Shown piece by piece: positions 57,577-64,000 of a DNA stretch of 64,000 nt. The number at the start of each line of letters is the position of its first letter. The first letter of the stretch is position 1. The notes beneath the pieces were generated by a model. It worked only from the letters and a program-made list of their open reading frames with translations, was not told the DNA's origin and ran no database searches. The stretch lies in contig CACSIO010000004.1 of NCBI GenBank assembly GCA_902705865.1, forward strand, positions 1 to 64,000, read 5' to 3'. A program made the position numbers and the translations under genes. This DNA comes from BD1-7 clade bacterium. Its GTDB lineage: Bacteria > Pseudomonadota > Gammaproteobacteria > Pseudomonadales > DT-91.

Positions 57577-58245
57577 ATGGCGAAGCAAAGCACTAAAGAC
57601 GTATTGGTAGAACCGATTCTGTCGCAAAATCCAATAGCCTTGCAAATTCTGGGTATCTGTTCTGCACTGGCGGTTACAACCAGCCTGCAGACTGCCCTAG
57701 TTATGTCTGTTGCACTGACGTTGGTTACTGCATTTTCGAGCTTCTTTATCTCGTTAGTACGTAACTTTATCCCGAGCAGCATCCGTATCATCGTACAGAT
57801 GACCATTATTGCCTCGCTCGTTATCGTGGTTGACCAAGTGTTGCAGGCCTACGCTTACGGCGTTTCTAAAGCCTTGTCGGTGTTTGTTGGATTGATTATC
57901 ACCAACTGTATCGTTATGGGACGTGCAGAAGCCTACGCTATGTCTAACCCACCGGTTGCCAGCTTCATGGATGGTATCGGTAACGGCTTAGGTTATTCGG
58001 TTGTATTGGTTTTCGTTGCAGTAATTCGTGAACTGCTAGGTAGTGGTAGCTTGATGGGTATCAGTATTTTGCCTCTGATCGAGAACGGCGGCTGGTATCA
58101 GGCAAACGGCTTGCTGTTGTTGCCACCAAGTGCGTTTTTCATCATCGGTGGTTTCATTTGGTTGCTGCGTACCTTCAAGAAAGAACAGCAAGAAGTTGCT
58201 GACTTTAAAATGGCACCACAGTCTAAAGCGTTGGAGGCTCACTAA
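57577..58245 (+). CDS. nqrD: Na+-NQR subunit D
   Basis: 222 residues, six membrane helices. NqrD and NqrE are homologous inverted proteins that share an intramembrane Fe-S cluster; Cys residues in TNCIVMG are the expected ligand region. GGGGAGG precedes the ATG. The stop TAA overlaps the nqrE ATG (TAATG). Confidence 0.97.
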   Translation: MAKQSTKDVLVEPILSQNPIALQILGICSALAVTTSLQTALVMSVALTLVTAFSSFFISLVRNFIPSSIRIIVQMTIIASLVIVVDQVLQAYAYGVSKALSVFVGLIITNCIVMGRAEAYAMSNPPVASFMDGIGNGLGYSVVLVFVAVIRELLGSGSLMGISILPLIENGGWYQANGLLLLPPSAFFIIGGFIWLLRTFKKEQQEVADFKMAPQSKALEAH

Positions 58246-58853
58246 TGGAAGATCTGATTAGTTTATTCATTCGTGCGGTGTTCATTGAGAACATGGCACT
58301 GGCCTTCTTCCTGGGGATGTGTACCTTCATCGCCGTATCAAAGAAGATCGAAACCGCCATTGGTTTGGGTATCGCTGTTGTTATCGTGCAAGTGGTAACT
58401 GTGCCTGTTAACAACCTGATCTTTCAGTACTTGCTGAAAGATGGCGCATTGGCTTGGGCTGGCCTGCCAGACGTAAACCTGAACTTCTTGGGCTTCTTGT
58501 CCTACATCGGCGTTATCGCCGCTTTGGTTCAGATTCTTGAGATGTTCCTTGATAAGTTCGTACCTGCTCTGTACAACGCGTTGGGTGTTTTCCTGCCGTT
58601 GATCACAGTTAACTGTGCGATTTTGGGTGCTTCTTTGTTCATGGTTGAGCGTGACTATAACTTCGCTGAGTCGGTTGTATATGGCTTGGGCGCAGGTGTT
58701 GGTTGGGCTCTGGCGATCACCGCATTGGCCGGTATCCGTGAAAAACTCAAGTACAGTGATGTACCAAAAGGTCTTGAAGGCCTGGGTATCACTTTCATCA
58801 CTGTTGGATTGATGTCGCTGGGCTTTATGTCTTTCGGCGGTATGTCAATTTAA
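58245..58853 (+). CDS. nqrE: Na+-NQR subunit E
   Basis: 202 residues, six membrane helices. Cys pairs occur in MCTFIAV and VNCAILG, the expected ligand sites of the cluster shared with NqrD. Translation is coupled to nqrD by the TAATG overlap. Confidence 0.97.
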   Translation: MEDLISLFIRAVFIENMALAFFLGMCTFIAVSKKIETAIGLGIAVVIVQVVTVPVNNLIFQYLLKDGALAWAGLPDVNLNFLGFLSYIGVIAALVQILEMFLDKFVPALYNALGVFLPLITVNCAILGASLFMVERDYNFAESVVYGLGAGVGWALAITALAGIREKLKYSDVPKGLEGLGITFITVGLMSLGFMSFGGMSI

Positions 58854-58883
58854 TCGACGCAGACAAAGCAAAAGGCTGAATTT

Positions 58884-60116
58884 ATGGACTTTAGTACAAT
58901 CATCAGCGGCGTCGTGATGTTTACCGTAGTGGTAATGGCGCTTGTTGTTTTAATCCTGATGGCCCGCTCACGCCTAGTGAGCTCGGGTAATGTCACCATT
59001 GAAATCAATGATGACCCTGAAAAATCAATTTCTGTTCCTGCTGGCGGTAAGTTGCTGCAAACCTTGGCTGAGCAAGGCATCTTTTTGTCTTCTGCCTGTG
59101 GTGGCGGTGGTACTTGTGCACAGTGTAAGTGTCAGGTTAGTGAAGGCGGCGGCGGCATTTTGCCGACCGAAGAAGGCCACTTCACTAAAGGTCAGATTCG
59201 TGAACACTTCCGTTTGGCATGTCAGGTTGCTGTAAAGCAAGACATGAAAATTGAAGTTGAACCTGAATTCTTTGGTGTTAAAAAGTGGGATTGTGAAGTT
59301 GTTGCTAACGACAACGTTGCAACCTTCATCAAAGAGCTGACTTTGAAGCTGCCAGAAGGTGAAGACGTTAACTTCCGTGCTGGTGGTTACGTTCAGCTGG
59401 AAGCGCCTCCGTACACAGCAGATTATAAAGACTTCGATATTCCAGAAGAATACCGTGGTGACTGGGACCGTTTTGGCGTATTCAACAACATCTCTAAAGT
59501 TGATGAAGAAACCATTCGTGCCTACTCCATGGCAAACTACCCGGAAGAAAAAGGTGTTCTGAAATTCAACATCCGTATCGCTTCACCACCTCCGGGAAGT
59601 GAAGGCATTCCTCCAGGCAAGATGTCTTCGTACGTCTTTAACCTGAAACCAGGCGATAAGATGACAGTTTCTGGCCCGTACGGTGAGTTCTTTGCGAAAG
59701 AAACCGGTGCTGAAATGGTATTCATCGGTGGTGGTGCAGGTATGGCTCCAATGCGTTCGCACATTTTCGATCAGCTGAAGCGTCTTAAGTCGGATCGTAA
59801 GATTTCGTTCTGGTACGGTGCACGTTCCAAACGCGAAATGTTCTATGTTGAAGATTACGATGGCTTGGCTGCTGAGTTCGAAAACTTCGAATGGCACACT
59901 GCTTTATCTGACCCAATGCCAGAAGATAATTGGGACGGCTTAACTGGATTTATCCATAATGTCGTTTTTGAGCAATACTTAAAGGATCATCCGGCACCGG
60001 AAGATTGTGAGTTCTACATGTGTGGACCTCCGATCATGAACCAGTCGGTAATTGCTATGCTCAAGGACCTTGGAGTTGAAGATGAAAACATACTGCTCGA
60101 TGATTTCGGCGGCTAA
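58884..60116 (+). CDS. nqrF: Na+-NQR subunit F (NADH dehydrogenase subunit)
   Basis: 410 residues. An N-terminal membrane anchor is followed by a 2Fe-2S ferredoxin domain with Cys72, Cys78, Cys81 and Cys113, then a ferredoxin-NADP-reductase-like FAD/NADH domain ([10 protein letters not shown] for [15 protein letters not shown] and CGPPIM for NADH). It is the entry point for electrons from NADH. The start of apbE lies within its 3' end. Confidence 0.97.
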   Translation: MDFSTIISGVVMFTVVVMALVVLILMARSRLVSSGNVTIEINDDPEKSISVPAGGKLLQTLAEQGIFLSSACGGGGTCAQCKCQVSEGGGGILPTEEGHFTKGQIREHFRLACQVAVKQDMKIEVEPEFFGVKKWDCEVVANDNVATFIKELTLKLPEGEDVNFRAGGYVQLEAPPYTADYKDFDIPEEYRGDWDRFGVFNNISKVDEETIRAYSMANYPEEKGVLKFNIRIASPPPGSEGIPPGKMSSYVFNLKPGDKMTVSGPYGEFFAKETGAEMVFIGGGAGMAPMRSHIFDQLKRLKSDRKISFWYGARSKREMFYVEDYDGLAAEFENFEWHTALSDPMPEDNWDGLTGFIHNVVFEQYLKDHPAPEDCEFYMCGPPIMNQSVIAMLKDLGVEDENILLDDFGG

Positions 60117-61152
60117 TGTAAGATCCTTCAAGCAACTCTTGAAAGCGAGCCTGATTATTCAGGTCTCGCTTTTGTTTTTATTGGGTTGCGGATCTTCGAA
60201 TAAGTACGTCAACATTTCTGGCGCGACGATGGGTACGACCTACCATGTCACGGCTGAACTGCTGAAAGGCGCTTCGCAAGTGCAGATTCAGGCTGCGATT
60301 GATCGACGGTTACGTGAGATCAACCAAAGTATGTCGACCTATATCGATACCTCGAAGATCAGTGAATTCAATCGGTTGCCGGTCGGGCAATCTCTCCCGA
60401 TCGACGACGATTTTGTGGACGTGTTTCAGGTGTCCAGAAAAATCTATGATATGTCCAATGGGGCTTTTAACCCGAGTGTTGGTGCATTAGTTGATTTATG
60501 GGGATTTGGTCCGGAATACCGGATGCAAGACACTGCAAAAATTCCATCTGACGCAGATATCGCCAAAGCCCGGGCTGAGATGGGGTTTGCTGATATTACG
60601 CTTGATGGCAAGGTACTTACGAAAAAAACACCGGTACATTTGGACTTTTCAGCCGTTGCCAAAGGCTATGCGGTTGACGAAATTGCCGAAGTGCTGAATC
60701 AATTTGTCATTACGAATTTTATGGTCGAAATCGGTGGTGAGGTAAGCACTCGTGGAAACAGTCCACGTGGAGATTACTGGCGTATAGCTATCGAAGCCCC
60801 CGATAAGGTACGTGAGAAGTACCCGACAACCCTAAACCTGCATGAAGCATCAATAGCAACGTCCGGTGACTATCGTAATTATTACGAAGTGGATGGAAAG
60901 CGTTACACGCACATTATTGATCCGGTTTCCGGCAGGCCTGTTACACATGGGCTGACATCGGTCACTGTGATTGCCGATGACGTCGCTCAAGCGGATGCAT
61001 GGGCAACGGCACTGTTGGTATTAGGCGAAGATGCAGGCTTTCAGTTAGCTAAAGACGTCGGTTTGGCGATTTACATGATTTATCATACGGACGGTGGATT
61101 GGATGCCAAATACACCGAAGCGATGAAGGATTATCTGTTAATCAAAGAATGA
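60082..61152 (+). CDS. apbE: FAD:protein FMN transferase ApbE (lipoprotein)
   Basis: 356 residues from ATG 60082, with GGAG 6 nt upstream, overlapping nqrF by 35 bp. The signal sequence ends with a lipobox LLGC (Cys36). [23 protein letters not shown] and [11 protein letters not shown] are ApbE motifs. It transfers FMN from FAD to Thr in NqrB and NqrC at the periplasmic face. Conserved next to nqr. Confidence 0.95.
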   Translation: MKTYCSMISAANVRSFKQLLKASLIIQVSLLFLLGCGSSNKYVNISGATMGTTYHVTAELLKGASQVQIQAAIDRRLREINQSMSTYIDTSKISEFNRLPVGQSLPIDDDFVDVFQVSRKIYDMSNGAFNPSVGALVDLWGFGPEYRMQDTAKIPSDADIAKARAEMGFADITLDGKVLTKKTPVHLDFSAVAKGYAVDEIAEVLNQFVITNFMVEIGGEVSTRGNSPRGDYWRIAIEAPDKVREKYPTTLNLHEASIATSGDYRNYYEVDGKRYTHIIDPVSGRPVTHGLTSVTVIADDVAQADAWATALLVLGEDAGFQLAKDVGLAIYMIYHTDGGLDAKYTEAMKDYLLIKE

Positions 61153-61334
61153 CACCCGCGCCATCGAACTCATCGATGGCTGTGATGTCTAACAAATGAT
61201 GAGGCTCTGTGCTTCGGTATCACTCAAACTGCTAGACGTGCTGGCGTGACTGAGATGGCCACAGAGATAAAAGAGATAAAGCACTATCGAAAACCGACTG
61301 ATACCCGGTTTCTTAGATTAAAGAGGTAAGTTCT

Positions 61335-61565
61335 ATGGAAATGGTGATTGTTACATTTTGTGTCTTCGTATTGTTTTTCATCGCCATGTCGCTGGGCTAT
61401 ATCTTCCAGAACAAACCGCTGCGGGGTTCTTGTGGTGGTGTAGCCAAATTGATGGGTAACGAAAATTGCGAAATTTGCGGTGGTGACCCAAATAAATGCG
61501 AAACCGAGCAAGAAAAAGCCGCAGCGACTGATCTTGCCTACGATGCTACCGCTCGAAAGAAATAG
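61335..61565 (+). CDS. nqrM: NqrM, Na+-NQR maturation factor (DUF539)
   Basis: 76 residues with one membrane helix and four cysteines (Cys33, Cys45, Cys48, Cys55) in GSCGG...CEICGG...KCE. NqrM is required to insert iron into the NqrD/E cluster. It lies 182 bp after apbE, as in the Vibrio operon. The intervening gap has a weak hairpin (AAACCG/CGGTTT) and no gene. Confidence 0.95.
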   Translation: MEMVIVTFCVFVLFFIAMSLGYIFQNKPLRGSCGGVAKLMGNENCEICGGDPNKCETEQEKAAATDLAYDATARKK

Positions 61566-61688
61566 TTTTTAGCCCCGAGCGTGTTTTTTACGGTATTTAA
61601 ACGGCAGAAACTCACGTTCGATACACAATGCTTCTAACAATCCTGCTATTGTAAGAACAATTAATTAAGCCCGATGATCATCTAATCG

Positions 61689-63005
61689 TTGGGCAAACAC
61701 CATCAAGATAACCCTGAAAACGGAGTTTTCACCGTCCCTGTGTTAAAGCCTGCCCTGTCGCTCTGGATTGGTTTACGCTACAACCGATCGTCTAACAAGC
61801 AACGTTTTCTGTCTTTGCTCTCCTGGGTGTCACTGGTTGGCATGATGTTGGGTGTTGCGGCCTTGATTGTTGTGTTGTCAGTTATGAATGGTTTTCAGGC
61901 TGAATTGCGTGGTCGTATGCTGAGTCTGATGGCTCACGGTAATGTCGAGCGCGTTGATCATCAGCCGATTGCCGATTGGGCCCACTCTGTTGAAATCCTA
62001 AAGCAAAATCCAGATGTTATTGCCGTCGCCCCTTGGGTTGGTGGTGATGCCATGTTATCCCATGACGCGCGCCTCAGAGCGGCCCAAATTAACGGTATTG
62101 ATTTAGAGCATGAGCTTGATATCGCGCGGCTCGATCAGGCCATGGTTGCCGGTTACCTCGATGAACTGGCGACCACGCGCTATGGCATCGTGCTTGGCGT
62201 AGGGTTAGCACGTAGTTTAGGGCTCAGCATTGGCGATAAAGTCACTGTGGTGCTGCCCAAAGTGACAGTAACGCCACTGGGTCTGAAGCCTCGCGTAAAG
62301 CGTTTTTCATTGATAGGGGTCTTTGAGGTGGGCGCTGATGTCGATTCAACACAAGCCTATATCAATGTCAGAGATGCCCGTAAGCTATTTGGGTTAACAC
62401 CGGATCAAGTGCATGCGTTGCGTTTGATCACCCCTGATGCCCTCAGCGTTTCAGGGATTGAAGAAACCCTAGTCGACCCGTTACTTGCAAAAGAGCCGGG
62501 AGCCTGGCAGTTCATTCCTTGGACGCAACAACGCTCAGCGCTGTTTAAGGCGATCAAGATGGAGAAGCTGATGGTGACCTTCATGCTCAGTATCGTCATT
62601 GGGGTGGCTGCATTTAATCTGATTTCTTTGATGAGTATGATGGTTGCACAGAAGCGCAACGAAATTGCTGTGATGCGTATGATGGGCATGAGGCCTGCTA
62701 CCGTGATGGGAATATTCTTGACTCAAGGGCTGAGCCTGATGTTTGTTAGCCTATTGATGGGCGGTATTGCTGGCGTTGTGATCTCGCTAAACTTGCCCGA
62801 GATTGTCGGTGTGATCGAACAGACCTTCGGGTTCTATATTTTTGACCCTAACGTTTTTTATATTTCTGGATTGCCGTCGCGACTGATGATTAGTGATCTC
62901 GTATATGTCATCACACTCAGCTTTGTATTGAGTTTCTTATTCGTTTTATACCCGGCCTGGCGTGCGACGCGTATTAAGCCGGTTGAAGCCCTACAGTATC
63001 AATAG
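61689..63005 (+). CDS. lolC: lipoprotein-releasing ABC transporter permease LolC
   Basis: Up to 438 residues from a TTG; the true start is more likely the GTG at 61740 (421 residues), just before LKPALSLWIGLRY. It has the MacB-like layout: a first membrane helix at SLLSWVSLVGMMLGVAALIV, a large periplasmic domain, and three C-terminal membrane helices ending PVEALQYQ. With LolD and LolE it extracts lipoproteins from the inner membrane for LolA. LolC and LolE are homologous; the name follows gene order. Confidence 0.93.
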   Translation: MGKHHQDNPENGVFTVPVLKPALSLWIGLRYNRSSNKQRFLSLLSWVSLVGMMLGVAALIVVLSVMNGFQAELRGRMLSLMAHGNVERVDHQPIADWAHSVEILKQNPDVIAVAPWVGGDAMLSHDARLRAAQINGIDLEHELDIARLDQAMVAGYLDELATTRYGIVLGVGLARSLGLSIGDKVTVVLPKVTVTPLGLKPRVKRFSLIGVFEVGADVDSTQAYINVRDARKLFGLTPDQVHALRLITPDALSVSGIEETLVDPLLAKEPGAWQFIPWTQQRSALFKAIKMEKLMVTFMLSIVIGVAAFNLISLMSMMVAQKRNEIAVMRMMGMRPATVMGIFLTQGLSLMFVSLLMGGIAGVVISLNLPEIVGVIEQTFGFYIFDPNVFYISGLPSRLMISDLVYVITLSFVLSFLFVLYPAWRATRIKPVEALQYQ

Positions 63006-63015
63006 GAATGCTTTC

Positions 63016-63726
63016 ATGAGTCAGGCCGTCATTGAATGTCAAAACGTCTCCAAGCATTACCGCCAGGGCAATGAAACCTTGCATGTGCTCAAAGATATCA
63101 GTTTTGTGGTTGAGCAAGGCGACTCTGTTGCCATTGTGGGTGCCTCCGGTGCCGGTAAATCGACCCTGCTGAATTTATTGGGTGGGCTGGATTTTTGCGA
63201 TGCAGGCAGTGTTAGCGTATTGAAGAAAGACTTGGCAAAGATCAGTAAAGATAAACTCGCCGAATTGCGTAATAGGGAGGTGGGCTTTGTCTATCAATTC
63301 CACCACTTGCTGACTGAATTCAGCGCTCTTGAAAATGCCGCGATGCCGTTATTGATTCGCGGTGAAAAGCGCAAGGCTGCTTATTCAACGGCACGTCAGA
63401 TACTCGAGCGCGTTGGCCTGGGGGCGCGCGCAAATCATCGCCCTTCAGAGTTATCTGGTGGTGAGCGCCAACGGGTTGCTATCGCGCGGGCATTGGTTGG
63501 CACACCAAGTTGTGTCTTGATGGACGAGCCTACGGGCAACCTTGACGAAGCCACGGCTGATACCATTCAGCAACTGCTGATTTCGTTAAATCAGGATTTA
63601 GGCACCAGTTTTATTGTGGTTACCCATGATAAAACGATTGCCCGTCAGCAGAAGCGCATCTTGCAATTGCACGAAGGTCAGTTGCAGGAGATAACACCTG
63701 ATCGCTCTGCCGGGGTTGCCAGCTAG
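63016..63726 (+). CDS. lolD: lipoprotein-releasing ABC transporter ATPase LolD
   Basis: 236 residues from ATG 63016, with AGGA 8 nt upstream. Walker A GASGAGKST (42-50), signature LSGGE (146-150) and Walker B VLMDE (167-171). It powers LolC and LolE. The stop overlaps the next start by one base. Confidence 0.97.
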   Translation: MSQAVIECQNVSKHYRQGNETLHVLKDISFVVEQGDSVAIVGASGAGKSTLLNLLGGLDFCDAGSVSVLKKDLAKISKDKLAELRNREVGFVYQFHHLLTEFSALENAAMPLLIRGEKRKAAYSTARQILERVGLGARANHRPSELSGGERQRVAIARALVGTPSCVLMDEPTGNLDEATADTIQQLLISLNQDLGTSFIVVTHDKTIARQQKRILQLHEGQLQEITPDRSAGVAS

Positions 63727-64000
63727 TGAACTCCCTGAGTCTTTTTATCGGTTTTCGGTATACCTTGTCGCGCAGGCAAAGCCATCTCGTGGCCTTCATT
63801 TCGCGTGTTTCTACCGCTGGGATGGTACTTGCAGTCGCCGTATTGATCACAGTTACGTCAGTAATGAACGGCTTCGATCGTGAGTTGCGCGAGCGAATTT
63901 TGGCAATTGTTCCTCATGCGACCGTGCAAGGCTACAAACCGATAACTGACTGGCAAGATAAGGTGCAAATCGCTCAAGCTCATGAAGGTGTCGAAGAAGC
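63726..64000 (+). CDS. lolE: lipoprotein-releasing ABC transporter permease LolE, 5' part only
   Basis: Begins at GTG 63726, overlapping the lolD TAG by one base, and runs off the right edge after about 91 codons. The start LSLFIGFRYTLSRRQSHLV and the first membrane helix through VTSVMNGFDRELRERIL are homologous to LolC. It is the second permease of the Lol exporter. Confidence 0.9.
   Translation, partial: MNSLSLFIGFRYTLSRRQSHLVAFISRVSTAGMVLAVAVLITVTSVMNGFDRELRERILAIVPHATVQGYKPITDWQDKVQIAQAHEGVEE

Overview
The window looks like core chromosome of a marine-type gammaproteobacterium. Supporting this are a complete Na+-translocating NADH:quinone reductase operon (nqrABCDEF with apbE and nqrM), a type IV pilus retraction ATPase (pilU), LPS heptose synthesis, a LexA/SOS circuit, MlaA, LolCDE and TmcA. 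Several gene orders recall Pseudomonadales and Cellvibrionales: arsC-wrbA-DUF2069, gap-nqr-apbE-lol, and an hsbR/hsbA-like pair. The taxonomic placement is inference from gene content and order. I see no insertion sequence, prophage, integrase or CRISPR array.

Layout. Positions 1-8.8 kb (minus strand): an envelope block with plsC (cut by the window edge), hldE, gmhA and gmhB, preceded by an aldo/keto reductase, a FAD oxidoreductase, a large 7TM hybrid sensor protein and a small ORF. The last three are joined by ATGA overlaps. 9-17.5 kb: nfuA, pyk, lexA with its SOS boxes, an MscS channel, a methylthioinosine phosphorylase, tRNA-Asn, uvrB and tRNA-Val. 17.6-30.4 kb: housekeeping and metabolic genes (DUF4404, NfeD/SPFH pair, DUF971, a DUF4056-like lipoprotein, CcdA-like protein with a periplasmic thioredoxin, BASS transporter, VOC protein, flippase, phhB, an orphan ccmI, an NTF2-like protein, a GMC oxidoreductase). 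30.6-34.8 kb: a second, apparently active hybrid kinase, a 59-residue SutA-like ORF and a HopA1-like protein. 34.9-47.7 kb: an MFS transporter, TlpA, arsC-wrbA-DUF2069, glpE, tmcA, a HIT protein, mlaA, PilZ, the hsbR/hsbA-like partner-switching pair, tal and dusA. 47.9-49.1 kb: an accessory-looking locus with a papain-like protein whose N-terminal zinc ribbon is interrupted by one in-frame TGA. 49.1-64 kb: pilU, a CoA-transferase, a nitroreductase, gap, the nqr operon and lolCDE (lolE cut by the right edge).

How the genes fit together. GmhA, GmhB and HldE cover the route from sedoheptulose-7-phosphate to ADP-heptose except for the HldD epimerase. NqrA-F is accompanied by its flavin transferase ApbE and its iron-delivery factor NqrM. 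LolCDE and MlaA serve the outer membrane. LexA autoregulates through a perfect CTGT-N8-ACAG site.

Most of the window is ordinary core genome, and I did not find a clear new multi-gene system. The most unusual items are: (1) a TGA exactly where a zinc-ribbon cysteine is expected, fused in frame to a Cys-His-Asp peptidase-like domain; (2) a hybrid sensor kinase whose ATP-binding motifs and first receiver are degenerate, translationally coupled to a FAD oxidoreductase; (3) a stand-alone HopA1-like protein; and (4) several unexplained hairpins and inverted repeats, including a candidate small RNA before pyk and a structured nqr leader.
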